A DNA stretch of 64,000 nucleotides from Duganella sp. CF517 (GCF_900110275.1 NZ_FODC01000004.1:186001-250000); one strand, 5' to 3'. Shown: positions 6,658-15,450, counted from the first letter of the stretch. The notes: generated from the sequence alone by a model not told the origin. A program made the numbers and translations.

Positions 6658-9337
6658 CGCCAGCCGGCCAGCCGCCGCCAGCGACGCCGCCGCCGACGCG
6701 GTGCTGATGCGCGGTCGCGGCCCGCTTGCGCGGCTGCGCGCCGCGTGGCGCCGCAATATCTTCCTGCGGCTCGGGTGCGGCATTTTCTTCGCGCTGGCCG
6801 TCTCCACCGCCATCTACACCACCTATGTGATGCAAACGCTGCGCGCCGAGGCCGAGCAAAACCTGCGCGAGAGGGCGGAGCGCTGGACGGCGGTGCTGTC
6901 GCGGGCGCTGGCGCGGCCGCTGTTCGATATCAACAGCGCGGCCGTTTCCAGCGTCGTCGACGCCTCCGGCGCCACCCCGGAAGTGCTGGTGCTGCGCGTG
7001 CTGGCGCCCAACGGCGCGGAAATCGCCAGCTATGTCTCGCCGCTGCGCGAGCCGGTGGCGGCGATCCACCTGCGGCGCGACATCGGTTTCAGCGACGCCC
7101 GCCGCAGCTATGCGCTGGGGCATATCGAGCTGGCCTTCTCGCGCCAGCAAATGGACCAGGACCTGCGCCGCCGAATCGTCGACACGGTGGCCGCCAACCT
7201 GCTGCTGGCGATGGGCATCGGCCTGTCGATCTTCCTGGTCGCGCGGCGGGCGGCGCGGCCGTTCTCCGACATCCAGGCAAGCCTGGAGAAGCTGACGCAC
7301 GGGGAAACCGACATCAAGCTGTCCGGCATCGGCCGGGAGGACCAGGTGGGGCGCATGTCCGCAGCGGTGCTGCGCTTCCGCGACACGCTCACGCGCCTGC
7401 GCGACGCCGAGCACGAGCTGCGCGACCTGAACGCCGATCTCGAGATGCGCATCAGCGACCGTACCCGCGAGCTGACCGAGTCGATGCTGATCGCCGAAGA
7501 GAGCGAGGCCAAACTGCAAACCATTGTCGACACGGCGCTCGACGCCGTGGTGCGCACCAATCCCGAGGGCCACATCGTCGGCTGGAACACCCAGGCCGAG
7601 CGAATCTTCGGCTGGAGCCGCGAGCAGGCGCTGGGGCGTGAGCTGGACCAGACGATCATCCCGCCGCGCTTCCGCTACGACCACCATCGCGGCATGCGGC
7701 GGCATGTGTCGGGCGGCGGTGGCGGTGCGCTCGATACCCGCATCGAGGTGTTCGCGCTGCGCCGCAGCGGCGAGGAATTCCCGATCGAACTGTCGATCAC
7801 CAAGGTTAGTACGGATACACAGGGCGGCTACGAGTTCTGCGCCTTCATCCGCGACATCAGCATCCGCCGCGCGCGCGAGCAAAAACTGGTCGCCGCCAAC
7901 GTCATGGCGGAAGCGGCCAACGTCGCCAAGTCCGAATTCCTGGCCAATATGAGCCACGAGATCCGCACGCCGATGAGCGCCGTGCTCGGGATGGCGTATC
8001 TGGCGCTGCGCACCGAGATGACGCCCAAGCAGCACGACTACATCAGCAAGATCCACATGGCGGCGCTGTCGCTGCTGGGCATCATCAACGACATCCTCGA
8101 TTTTTCCAAGATCGAGGCCGGGCGCCTGGAGCTGGAGTCGATTCCCTTTTTGCTGGACGACGTGCTGGCCCACGTCTCCAGCGTGACGGCGCAGCGCGCC
8201 GCCGACAAGCAGCTGGACTACGTGATCGACGTCGCCCCCGACGTGCCGCGCTATCTGGTGGGCGATCCGCTGCGGCTCGGCCAAGTGCTGATTAACCTGG
8301 TCAACAACGCGGTCAAGTTCACGCCGTCCGGGGCGCTGGCACTGCGCTGCGCGCTGGCCGGCGCCGGTGCTTCGGACGGCAAGGCCAGGTTGGCTTTCTC
8401 GGTGCGCGACACCGGCATCGGCATGACGCCGCAGCAGCAGGGAAAACTGTTCCGCGCCTTTATCCAGGCCGACGGATCGACCACGCGCCAGTACGGCGGC
8501 ACCGGTTTGGGCTTGTCGATTTCGCAGCAACTGGTGCGGCTCATGGGCGGCAATATCGACGTCGAGAGCCAGGTCGATCACGGCTCCACCTTCCGTTTCG
8601 AAGTGGAACTCGCGGTGTCCGACGCGGCGGCGTTCGCGGTGCGGTCGGCCGTCTACGAGGGCCCGGTGGCGGAGCTGAAGCTCGAGGCGTCGCCGCGCCG
8701 CACCGCGCGCGTGCTGCTGGCCGAGGACAGCGCCGACAACCAGGACGTCACCCGTGAGCTGCTGGCGTTGCAGGGACTGGACGTCGAAGTCGTCGGCGAC
8801 GGCCAGCTGGCGGTGGAGCGGCTGCTGGCGGCCGGGCCGCATGCCTACGACCTGGTGCTGATGGATCTGGGCATGCCGCTGCTGGACGGCTACCAGGCCA
8901 CCCAGCGGCTGCGCCAGGACGGCCGCTTCGACGAGCTGCCGGTGATCGCCGTGACGTCGCACGCGCTGGCCGACGTGCGTGCGCGTTGCCTGGCCAACGG
9001 CATGCAGGATTACATCACCAAGCCTATCGATCCGCAGCGGCTGTACCGGGTGCTCTCGCGCTGGCTGGGCATGTCGATGAAGGTGGTGCCGCCGCTGCCG
9101 CCGCGCGCGGAAGTTCGGGCCGTCAGCGAAAAGGATGCGCGCCGGGCGATCGCCGAATTGCGCGTGCTGCTGGCGGAATTCAGCGGCGAGAGCCTGGATT
9201 ATTTCGAGGGTGTGCGCGCCAGCCTGGCGGCGATGTTGTCGCCGCAGACCATGGCGCGCCTCAAGCATCACATGGAGCAGTACGAGTTTGAAGCGGCCGG
9301 CAAGTTGCTGGCGGCCGTGGCCGATGAAGAAGAATGA
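6644..9337 (+). CDS. Hybrid sensor histidine kinase (TM-HAMP-PAS-HisKA-HATPase-REC)
   Basis: 897 residues. TM1 about 40-62, an extracytoplasmic stretch to about 180, TM2 about 182-200, HAMP to about 255, a coiled linker, PAS about 285-405, HisKA with MSHEIRTP (phospho-His438), HATPase with NLVNNAVKFT, DTGIGMT and GGTGLGLSIS, then a receiver domain from about 687 with VLLAEDSADN and the phospho-Asp motif VLMDLGMP. The C-terminal about 75 residues resemble the His-less helical tail seen after receivers in other hybrid kinases, not a functional Hpt. It overlaps the binding-protein gene upstream and is followed 9 nt later by a lone receiver, forming a three-gene signalling operon. Confidence 0.92.
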   Translation: MPVTNASRPAAASDAAADAVLMRGRGPLARLRAAWRRNIFLRLGCGIFFALAVSTAIYTTYVMQTLRAEAEQNLRERAERWTAVLSRALARPLFDINSAAVSSVVDASGATPEVLVLRVLAPNGAEIASYVSPLREPVAAIHLRRDIGFSDARRSYALGHIELAFSRQQMDQDLRRRIVDTVAANLLLAMGIGLSIFLVARRAARPFSDIQASLEKLTHGETDIKLSGIGREDQVGRMSAAVLRFRDTLTRLRDAEHELRDLNADLEMRISDRTRELTESMLIAEESEAKLQTIVDTALDAVVRTNPEGHIVGWNTQAERIFGWSREQALGRELDQTIIPPRFRYDHHRGMRRHVSGGGGGALDTRIEVFALRRSGEEFPIELSITKVSTDTQGGYEFCAFIRDISIRRAREQKLVAANVMAEAANVAKSEFLANMSHEIRTPMSAVLGMAYLALRTEMTPKQHDYISKIHMAALSLLGIINDILDFSKIEAGRLELESIPFLLDDVLAHVSSVTAQRAADKQLDYVIDVAPDVPRYLVGDPLRLGQVLINLVNNAVKFTPSGALALRCALAGAGASDGKARLAFSVRDTGIGMTPQQQGKLFRAFIQADGSTTRQYGGTGLGLSISQQLVRLMGGNIDVESQVDHGSTFRFEVELAVSDAAAFAVRSAVYEGPVAELKLEASPRRTARVLLAEDSADNQDVTRELLALQGLDVEVVGDGQLAVERLLAAGPHAYDLVLMDLGMPLLDGYQATQRLRQDGRFDELPVIAVTSHALADVRARCLANGMQDYITKPIDPQRLYRVLSRWLGMSMKVVPPLPPRAEVRAVSEKDARRAIAELRVLLAEFSGESLDYFEGVRASLAAMLSPQTMARLKHHMEQYEFEAAGKLLAAVADEEE

Positions 9338-9346
9338 GGAGGTGCC

Positions 9347-9727
9347 ATGAACACGAAAGTCGATGACCGCGCAACGGTGTTGATCGTTGACGATACGCCG
9401 GACAATCTGACCTTGATTGCCGGCCTGTTAAAAGACCGCTACAACACCAAGGTCGCGACCAGCGGCGCGACCGCGCTGCAAATCGTCGCGTCCGCGAAGG
9501 TGGATTTGATTCTGCTCGATATCATGATGCCGGACATGGACGGCTTCGAGACCTGCCGCCGCCTGAAGGCCGATCCCGCCAGCAGCGCCATTCCGGTGTT
9601 GTTCCTGACGGCGAAAGGGCAGGCCGAGGACGAGGTGATGGGCCACAAAGCGGGCGGCGTGGATTTCCTGCGCAAGCCGGTCAGTCCGCAATTGCTGTTC
9701 GCCAGGGTCGCTGCACATTTGCGATAA
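9347..9727 (+). CDS. Single-domain response regulator (REC only)
   Basis: 126 residues, entirely a CheY-like receiver: acidic pocket D15/D16, phospho-acceptor D58 in LLDIMMPDMDG, conserved FLTAK and RKP. No output domain follows before the stop. It starts 9 nt after the hybrid kinase with a GAGGTG ribosome site, so it should be the phosphotransfer partner of that kinase. The sequence resembles receivers normally fused to HD-GYP or GGDEF outputs, so it may act by protein-protein interaction. Confidence 0.88.
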   Translation: MNTKVDDRATVLIVDDTPDNLTLIAGLLKDRYNTKVATSGATALQIVASAKVDLILLDIMMPDMDGFETCRRLKADPASSAIPVLFLTAKGQAEDEVMGHKAGGVDFLRKPVSPQLLFARVAAHLR

Positions 9728-9789
9728 CGCAAGCAAAGTTTATGTAAATGATATATATTGTTTATATTGTTGATTAAATTGGAGTAAGT

Positions 9790-10464
9790 ATGAACAAGCC
9801 CGTTAACGGTCTGGCCAACGGAAAAGCGCCAACGACCAAAGCCGCCGCCAAGCCAGCCGCCGCCAAAATCGCCGTCGCGCCGGCCGCCAAGCCAGCCGCG
9901 AAAGCTGCTGCAAAGCCTGCCGCCAAACCTGCCGCCGCCAAGCCGGCCGCCGTGAAACCGGCCCCGAAAGCGGCGGCCAAGCCAGCGCCGAAGGCCGCCG
10001 CGAAACCAGCGGCCGCCAAGCCGGCGCCTAAAGCCGCCGCCAAGCCGGCACTGAAAACCGCCGCCCCCAAGGCCGCACCGAAAGCCGCCGCACCTAAAGC
10101 CGCCGCACCTAAAGCCGCACCTAAAGCCGCTCCAAAAACTGCTCCAAGAACTGCTCCGAAAGCGGCCGCGAAATCGCCTGTGGAAACTTCCAAAACGGCA
10201 GCCGCCAAGCCGGCCGCCACGGATGCCGCCAAGCACAAGCTGCCAAAGGAAAAGCTGGTGCGCGACAGCTTCACGATGCCTGAACAGGAATACGCGGTGC
10301 TAAGCCAGGTCAAGAAAGCCTGCCTGAAAGCCGGTTTCGAGATCAAAAAGAGCGAACTGTTGCGTATCGGCGTTGCACTGATCAGCCAGATCGACATGGC
10401 GACATTGCAAAAAGTGCTGGGCAGCTTGCCGCAGCTCAAAACCGGTCGCCCGAAGAAAAACTGA
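9790..10464 (+). CDS. Histone-H1-like Ala/Lys/Pro-repeat protein with C-terminal conserved domain
   Basis: 224 residues. Residues about 10-145 are a low-complexity AAKPA/APKAA repeat, as in AlgP-type and bacterial H1-like proteins that bind DNA nonspecifically. Residues about 150-224 are a charged, ordered segment (KEKLVRDSFTMPEQEYAVL, then KKSELLRIGVALI) recurring in Betaproteobacteria proteins with such tails; function unknown. The upstream 60 bp are strikingly AT-rich, and GGAG precedes the ATG at 5 nt. The repeat number probably varies between strains by slippage of GCCGCCAAG-type units (inference). Confidence 0.7.
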   Translation: MNKPVNGLANGKAPTTKAAAKPAAAKIAVAPAAKPAAKAAAKPAAKPAAAKPAAVKPAPKAAAKPAPKAAAKPAAAKPAPKAAAKPALKTAAPKAAPKAAAPKAAAPKAAPKAAPKTAPRTAPKAAAKSPVETSKTAAAKPAATDAAKHKLPKEKLVRDSFTMPEQEYAVLSQVKKACLKAGFEIKKSELLRIGVALISQIDMATLQKVLGSLPQLKTGRPKKN

Positions 10465-10486
10465 TTTAAAAACAACACTTGTGCGC

Positions 10487-10515
10487 ATGTCACGGAACTG
10501 ACATTAAGTTGTCAT
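10487..10515 (+). promoter_or_regulatory. Tandem PHO box upstream of olsB
   Basis: Three 7-mers, ATGTCAC, CTGACAT and TTGTCAT, repeat at exactly 11-bp intervals, each 5-6 of 7 to the PhoB half-site CTGTCAT. A -10-like AGTATT begins about 10 nt after the last repeat, the usual distance in PhoB-activated promoters. This agrees with ornithine lipids replacing phospholipids when phosphate is scarce. Confidence 0.65.
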
Positions 10516-10571
10516 TTCCTTGAAGTATTCGGTCGGTACGCTTGCTTCGTCTTCCACAGAAAGGATGAAGC

Positions 10572-11345
10572 ATGCAAACCTCGATCATACAAGCGGACGT
10601 CCGAGCGACCTCCGGCAAGCTGGTGCTCAGTATGGCAAGCACGCCCGAAGAACTGCGTGAAGTGCAGCGCCTGCGCTACAAGGTGTTCATCGAAACGATG
10701 GGGCTGAATTCGCTGGTGCGCGAGGATGGCCTCGACAGCGACGAATTCGACGAGCATTGCGATCATCTGATCGTGCGCGACACGAACACGCTCAAGGTGG
10801 TGGGCACCTACCGCCTGCTGAGCGCAGCGCGCGCCCGCAAAATCGGCCGTGTCTATTCCGAAGGCGAGTTCGATCTGGGCCGCCTCAACAACCTGCGCAA
10901 CCGCATGGTCGAAGCGGGCCGCGCCTGCATCCATCCCGACTATCGTGGCGGCAGCGTCATCATGCTGCTGTGGTCCGGCCTGGCCGAATATATGCGCCGC
11001 GAGAATTGCGACTATCTGGCCGGCTGCGCCAGTATCAGTCTGGCCGATGGCGGCCACAACGCCGTCGCCGTGTTCCAGTCGCTGATTGGCCAGCACATGG
11101 CGCCTTCCGAATACCGCGTCACCCCGCACCTGCCGTTCCCGTTCACCAAGCTGGAAGCGGCGCAAAAACCGCAGATACCACCGCTGCTCAAGGGCTACCT
11201 GCGTTCGGGCGCCTGGATTTGCGGCGAACCGGCATGGGATCCAGACTTCGAAAGCGCCGACTTGTTCCTGCTGCTGCCATTGGCGAATCTGGATGGCCGC
11301 TACGCGCGTCATTACGGCATGGCGAACGAGCCGTTGGCGGCGTAA
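10572..11345 (+). CDS. olsB: L-ornithine N-alpha-acyltransferase (ornithine lipid synthesis)
   Basis: 257 residues of the OlsB/acyl-homoserine-lactone-synthase-like GNAT family: LREVQRLRYKVFIETMG near residue 28, DEFDEHCDHLIVRD, VEAGRACIHPDYRGGSVI and YLAGCASIS are its usual signatures. OlsB transfers a 3-hydroxyacyl chain from acyl carrier protein to the alpha-amino group of ornithine, giving lyso-ornithine lipid. The OlsA partner that adds the second acyl chain is not in this window. AAAGGATG lies just before the ATG. The preceding PHO-box array suggests PhoB control. Confidence 0.87.
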   Translation: MQTSIIQADVRATSGKLVLSMASTPEELREVQRLRYKVFIETMGLNSLVREDGLDSDEFDEHCDHLIVRDTNTLKVVGTYRLLSAARARKIGRVYSEGEFDLGRLNNLRNRMVEAGRACIHPDYRGGSVIMLLWSGLAEYMRRENCDYLAGCASISLADGGHNAVAVFQSLIGQHMAPSEYRVTPHLPFPFTKLEAAQKPQIPPLLKGYLRSGAWICGEPAWDPDFESADLFLLLPLANLDGRYARHYGMANEPLAA

Positions 11346-11418
11346 CGTGGCATAACGCCCGCCCGCCTGCGGTATCGTCCCGCCCCGTGTAAAATGGTTC
11401 ATTTGCGGGGCGGCGGCG

Positions 11419-12237
11419 ATGATATTGGACGATGAAGTAGAACGGGCGGGCTTTCAGCTGCGCCCAGCGGTGCGCCATCGGGGCACCGCGCCGCGGGACG
11501 CCTCCAGCGCCACCGACCGCGTCGCCGAGGAACTGCCGGTGGCACTGGTCGTCAACGGCATATCGCACGCCGTCATGATGGTCACGCCGCGCGAGTTGCA
11601 GTCTTTCGCCGTCGGTTTCGCGCTCACCGAGGGCCTGGTGGCCCAAGCCTCCCATGTCTACGACATCGAACTGCGCGAACATGCGCGCAGCTTCGAAGTG
11701 GAAATCACCATCGCCCAGGAAGATTTCGTGCAGCTTAAACAGCAGCGCCGCTCGATGGCCGGCCGCAGTGGCTGCGGCGTGTGCGGCATCGAGAGCCTGG
11801 AGCTGCTGGACCTGAAGCCCGGCCGCATCACGGCGCCGGCGCTGCACGACGAAGTGTCGCTGCCGCCGGCGATCGCGCGCGCGGCGGCGGAATTGGGCGC
11901 GCATCAGCAGTTGATGAAGGTCACCGGCGGCGTGCATGCCGCCGCCTGGTGCGATGCGGATGGCGCGGTGGTGAAAGTGTGCGAGGACGTGGGCCGCCAC
12001 AACGCGCTGGATAAACTGATCGGCCACCTGGCGCTGGACGGCGTGGACATGCGGGTCGGGTTTGTTTTCATGTCGAGCCGCGCCAGCTATGAGCTGGTGC
12101 GCAAGGCGGCGCGCATGAATATCCCGATGCTGGCGACCATTTCGGCCCCGAGCACGCTGGCGATCGATATCGCCAGCGAGGCCGGGATCAAGCTGGTGAG
12201 TTTTTGCCGTCAGGACGGGTGCGTGGAGTACACCTGA
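11419..12237 (+). CDS. fdhD: Formate dehydrogenase accessory sulfurtransferase FdhD
   Basis: 272 residues with the FdhD signature: the CxxC pair C119/C122 in GRSGCGVCG, ITGG-like MKVTGGVHAA and VCEDVGRHNALDKLIG. FdhD passes sulfur from a cysteine desulfurase to the molybdenum cofactor of formate dehydrogenases. It converges with the YdeP-type oxidoreductase gene (5 nt between stops), presumably its client. An upstream TAAAAT near 11388 may be its -10 box. Confidence 0.92.
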   Translation: MILDDEVERAGFQLRPAVRHRGTAPRDASSATDRVAEELPVALVVNGISHAVMMVTPRELQSFAVGFALTEGLVAQASHVYDIELREHARSFEVEITIAQEDFVQLKQQRRSMAGRSGCGVCGIESLELLDLKPGRITAPALHDEVSLPPAIARAAAELGAHQQLMKVTGGVHAAAWCDADGAVVKVCEDVGRHNALDKLIGHLALDGVDMRVGFVFMSSRASYELVRKAARMNIPMLATISAPSTLAIDIASEAGIKLVSFCRQDGCVEYT

Positions 12238-12242
12238 CGGCC

Positions 12243-14564
12243 TTACTCCGCAGGCGTTTGGTCCGCTGACAACGACAACAATACCGGTATCGACTTCGAC
12301 GTCGGCGTGCCGGCGCCGTCGGCGGTGCTGTGCAGCGGGATCAAGCCATTGGTCTCCGGGAAGTAGGCGCCCAGGCAGCCGCGCGGGATATCATATTCCA
12401 CCAGCACGAAACGTTCGGCGCGGCGTTCGACGGCGTCGTCCCATACGCTGAGCATGTCCACATACTGGCCGTTCCTCATGCCCAGCATCGCCAGATCGTC
12501 TTTGTTGACGAACACCACGCGGCGCAGGCCGAACACGCCGCGATAGCGGTCGTCCATGCCGTAGATCGTGGTGTTGTACTGGTCGTGCGAGCGCGCCGTC
12601 ATCAACACCATCAAGCGCTCGCCGTGCAGGGCGCGGGCGCGGTGGATCGGCGTGTCGGTATCGACCGCGTGCACCACGAACTGCGCCTTGCCGCTGGCGG
12701 TGCGCCATTCGCGCTCGCGCGAGGCCACCTTCAGATGGAAGCCGCCCGGCTTGGCCACGCGCGCGTTGAAGTCGTAAAAATCGTCGAACACCCTGGCGAC
12801 GGCGTCGCGGATGCTGGCGTAGTCGCCGGCATAGGCGTGCCAGTCGACCTTGTCGCTGCCCAAGGTGGCGTGCGCCATGCGCGCCACGATCGCCGTCTCC
12901 GACAGCAGGTTGTCCGACGCCGGCTGGTTCATGCCGTACGACAGGTGGACCATGCTCATCGAATCCTCCACCGTCACGCCTTGCGGCACGCCGTTTTGCA
13001 TGTCGATCTCGGTGCGGCCCAGCGTCGGCAGGATCAGCGCCTCCTTGCCGAGGATCAGATGGCTGCGATTGAGCTTGGTGGCCACGTGCACCGTCAGGTC
13101 GCAGGCGCGCAGCGCGTCGAAGGTGAGGGGCGTGTCCGGTGTCGCCATGGCGAAATTGCCGCCCATGCCGAAGAACACTTTCACCTTACCGTCCAACATC
13201 GCCTGGATGCTTTCGACCACGTCGTAGCCATGCGCGCGCGGCGGCTCGAAATCGAACACCTTTTGCAGGCGGTCGAGGAAGGCCTTGGTCGGCTTTTCCT
13301 CGATGCCCATGGTGCGGTCGCCCTGCACGTTGGAGTGGCCGCGCACCGGGCACAGGCCCGCGCCCTTGCGGCCGATATTCCCGCGCATCATCATCAAATT
13401 GGACAGCATCTGGATCGTCGCCACCGCGCCCTTGTGCTGGGTCAGGCCCATGCCCCAGGTGCAGATGACGTTCTTACCGTTGATATAAACGTCGCTCAGC
13501 TCCTCGATGCGCGCGCGCGGCACGCCCGATTCGGCCACCAGTTCGGCCCAGTCCTGGGCGCGCAGGTCTTGCGCGAACGCGTCGAAGCCGGTCGTGTGTT
13601 CGGCGATGAAGGCGCGGTCCAGCAGGCCGTCCTGGCCGGCGGCCATGGCCTCGTCGTCGCGTTCGACCAGGCGCTTGGCCAGCGCCTTGATCAGCGCGAA
13701 GTCGCCGCCCAACGTCGGCTGGATGAACATGGTGCTGATGGCGGTGCTCGAATTGGTCAGCATCTCCAGCGCGTGGGCCGGGCTGGTGAAGCGTTCCAGG
13801 CCGCGCTCGCGCAGCGGATTGATGGAGACGATGCGCGCGCCGCGCTTGGCGCAGTCGCGCAGTTCACCGAGCATGCGCGGGTGGTTGGTGGCCGGATTCT
13901 GGCCGAAGATCAGCAAGGTGTCGGCGTGCTCGAAATCCTCCAGCGTGACCGTGCCCTTGCCGATGCCGACGGTGCCCGGCAGGCCACGGCTGGTCGGCTC
14001 GTGGCACATGTTGGAGCAGTCCGGGAAGTTGTTGGTGCCGTACATGCGCACGAACAGCTGGAACAGGAAGGCCGCCTCGTTGCCGGTGCGGCCGGACGTG
14101 TAGAACGCGGCCTGGTTCGGATCGGGCAGGGCCTTCAGGTGGCGGGCGATCAGCGCGAAGGCGTCGTCCCAGGCGATCGGCAGGTATTTGTCGCTGGCGC
14201 TGTCGTAGACCATCGGGTCGGTCAGGCGGCCGTGCTGTTCGAGTTCGTAGTCGGACTGGCGCAGCAGGTCGGCGACGGTGTGCGCGGCGAAAAACGCCGG
14301 CTTGACGCGCTTGCTGGTCGCTTCGGCGGCGACGGCCTTGACGCCGTTCTCGCAAAACTCGAAGGTCGACGCGTGTTCGCGGTCGGGCCAGGCGCAGCCC
14401 GGGCAGTCGAACCCGTCAGGCTGGTTTTGCTTGAGCAGCGTCCTGAAATTGCCGCCGCTGACCTTCTCGCGCACCAGGTTGATGGCGACCTGTTTCAGCG
14501 CGCCCCAGCCGCCCGCGGCGTGGTGGTACGGTTCGATGTGGCCTTCGGGTTTATCTTTTTGCAT
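12243..14564 (-). CDS. FdhF/YdeP-family molybdopterin oxidoreductase
   Basis: 773 residues of the molybdopterin bis-MGD family (formate dehydrogenase H-like, YdeP branch). An N-terminal cysteine cluster CPGCAWPD plus FCENG is consistent with a 4Fe-4S site. The presumed Mo-ligand region reads DCSNMCHEPTS, with cysteine and not selenocysteine. FGQNPATNHPRM, NIGRKGAGLCPVRGHSNVQGDRTMG and the C-terminal MGO-type dinucleotide domain follow. The substrate is uncertain: formate is the default guess, and E. coli YdeP affects acid resistance. No electron-transfer subunit is adjacent. It is convergent with fdhD and divergent from a small HTH gene. Confidence 0.85.
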   Translation of the reverse strand: MQKDKPEGHIEPYHHAAGGWGALKQVAINLVREKVSGGNFRTLLKQNQPDGFDCPGCAWPDREHASTFEFCENGVKAVAAEATSKRVKPAFFAAHTVADLLRQSDYELEQHGRLTDPMVYDSASDKYLPIAWDDAFALIARHLKALPDPNQAAFYTSGRTGNEAAFLFQLFVRMYGTNNFPDCSNMCHEPTSRGLPGTVGIGKGTVTLEDFEHADTLLIFGQNPATNHPRMLGELRDCAKRGARIVSINPLRERGLERFTSPAHALEMLTNSSTAISTMFIQPTLGGDFALIKALAKRLVERDDEAMAAGQDGLLDRAFIAEHTTGFDAFAQDLRAQDWAELVAESGVPRARIEELSDVYINGKNVICTWGMGLTQHKGAVATIQMLSNLMMMRGNIGRKGAGLCPVRGHSNVQGDRTMGIEEKPTKAFLDRLQKVFDFEPPRAHGYDVVESIQAMLDGKVKVFFGMGGNFAMATPDTPLTFDALRACDLTVHVATKLNRSHLILGKEALILPTLGRTEIDMQNGVPQGVTVEDSMSMVHLSYGMNQPASDNLLSETAIVARMAHATLGSDKVDWHAYAGDYASIRDAVARVFDDFYDFNARVAKPGGFHLKVASREREWRTASGKAQFVVHAVDTDTPIHRARALHGERLMVLMTARSHDQYNTTIYGMDDRYRGVFGLRRVVFVNKDDLAMLGMRNGQYVDMLSVWDDAVERRAERFVLVEYDIPRGCLGAYFPETNGLIPLHSTADGAGTPTSKSIPVLLSLSADQTPAE

Positions 14565-14647
14565 GTTGCCTTCCGGTAATATAACTTATTTCCGAGAGTA
14601 TAGTGCAGAATGACTTTTGCGACAGAAAACGGATCAAGGATGCGGTG

Positions 14648-14905
14648 ATGGATGATGAAGTGATGGCGGTGCTGATCGGCTTGCTCGAAGCGCTGTGGCG
14701 CATCGAGGCCGCGCAGCCCGGCAAGCCGTGCTCGCTGGCAAAGCTGAGCAAGCAGTCGCAGCGCCCGATGAGCGTGCTGCGGCGCCAATTATTGATGCTG
14801 GTGGAAGCCGGCTGGGTCGAGCTGAGCCTGGACGAGGGCGGCATCACCGGCAGCGTGCGCCTGAGTGCGGCCGGACTCCGACTTACAGGGGAGCTGTTTA
14901 CCTGA
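14648..14905 (+). CDS. Small winged-helix-like regulator next to the formate dehydrogenase
   Basis: 85 residues: LIGLLEALWRIEAAQPGKPCSLAKLSKQSQRPMSVLRRQLLMLVEAGWVELS followed by a short wing. The helical pattern fits a MarR/ArsR-like winged helix; I do not recognise a named family. AAGGA at 14636-14640 and 7-nt spacing select this ATG over the upstream one at 14603. Divergence from the FdhF-type gene across a short gap suggests it controls that gene and itself (inference). Confidence 0.7.
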   Translation: MDDEVMAVLIGLLEALWRIEAAQPGKPCSLAKLSKQSQRPMSVLRRQLLMLVEAGWVELSLDEGGITGSVRLSAAGLRLTGELFT

Positions 14906-14915
14906 TGAAAGGCCC

Positions 14916-14944
14916 TTGCATCGAACCCGGCAACGGCTTAAACT
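14916..14944 (+). promoter_or_regulatory. Promoter of the DUF1348-tetR pair
   Basis: TTGCAT and TAAACT separated by 17 nt, reading into the DUF1348 gene. The palindromic operator begins 4 nt after the -10 box. Confidence 0.5.
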
Positions 14945-14947
14945 TGC

Positions 14948-14963
14948 TGTACCGTTTGGTACA
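14948..14963. promoter_or_regulatory. TetR-type operator
   Basis: TGTACC-GTTT-GGTACA: perfect 6-bp inverted arms around 4 nt. It overlaps the expected transcription start of the DUF1348-tetR pair, matching an autorepression layout. The arms resemble sites of YxaF/LmrA-type TetR regulators, the subgroup to which the downstream regulator appears to belong. Confidence 0.6.
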
Positions 14964-14980
14964 ACTCTAGAAAGCACAAC

Positions 14981-15448
14981 ATGACACGTCCTCCGCTGCC
15001 TCCCTTTACCCGCGACACCGCGATCCAGAAAGTCCGCATGGCCGAAGACGGCTGGAACACCCGCAATCCGGAAAAAGTTTCGCTGGCCTACACAGAAGAT
15101 TGCAAATGGCGCAACCGCGCCGAATTCGTCACCGGCCGCGCCGACATCGTCGCCCTGCTGACACGCAAATGGACGCGCGAGCTGGACTACCGCCTGATCA
15201 AGGAATTGTGGGCGTTCGAAGGCAACCGCATCGCGGTGCGCTTCGCCTATGAATACCACGACGATTCCGGGCAGTGGTACCGCGCCTACGGCAACGAAAA
15301 CTGGGAATTCGCCGCCGACGGCCTGATGCAATGGCGCCTGGCCAGCATCAACGAGGCGCCGATCGCGGCGGCCGACCGCAAGTTCCACTGGGATGCCAGC
15401 GGTCCGCGTCCGGCCGATCACGCCAGCCTGAGCGAGCTTGGCTTCTAG
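14981..15448 (+). CDS. DUF1348 / NTF2-like family protein
   Basis: 155 residues forming a single SnoaL/NTF2-like cone domain: [33 protein letters not shown], then [26 protein letters not shown]1348 proteins are small and of unknown function; some are proposed to act on small organic molecules. It is the first gene after a TetR-type operator and ends 2 nt before the regulator, so it is the main repressor target in this locus. Confidence 0.8.
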   Translation: MTRPPLPPFTRDTAIQKVRMAEDGWNTRNPEKVSLAYTEDCKWRNRAEFVTGRADIVALLTRKWTRELDYRLIKELWAFEGNRIAVRFAYEYHDDSGQWYRAYGNENWEFAADGLMQWRLASINEAPIAAADRKFHWDASGPRPADHASLSELGF

Positions 15449-15450
15449 CC

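Noticed and set aside
6509-9271. A 920-codon minus-strand frame
   Set aside because: Shadow of the hybrid histidine kinase; the plus strand carries all kinase motifs in order.
9840-10180. Possible CRISPR or tandem DNA array
   Set aside because: The periodic units are GCCGCCAAG-type codons for an AAKPA protein repeat; there are no unique spacers or constant direct repeats.
12243-14564. Selenocysteine in the formate dehydrogenase-like protein
   Set aside because: The Mo-ligand region reads Cys (SNMCHE) with no internal stop, so it is a Cys form.
12330-14579. A 749-codon open frame opposite the FdhF/YdeP gene
   Set aside because: Typical GC-rich antisense shadow: its composition (His/Arg/Gln/Ala-rich) has no domain logic, and the minus strand encodes an obvious molybdopterin enzyme.
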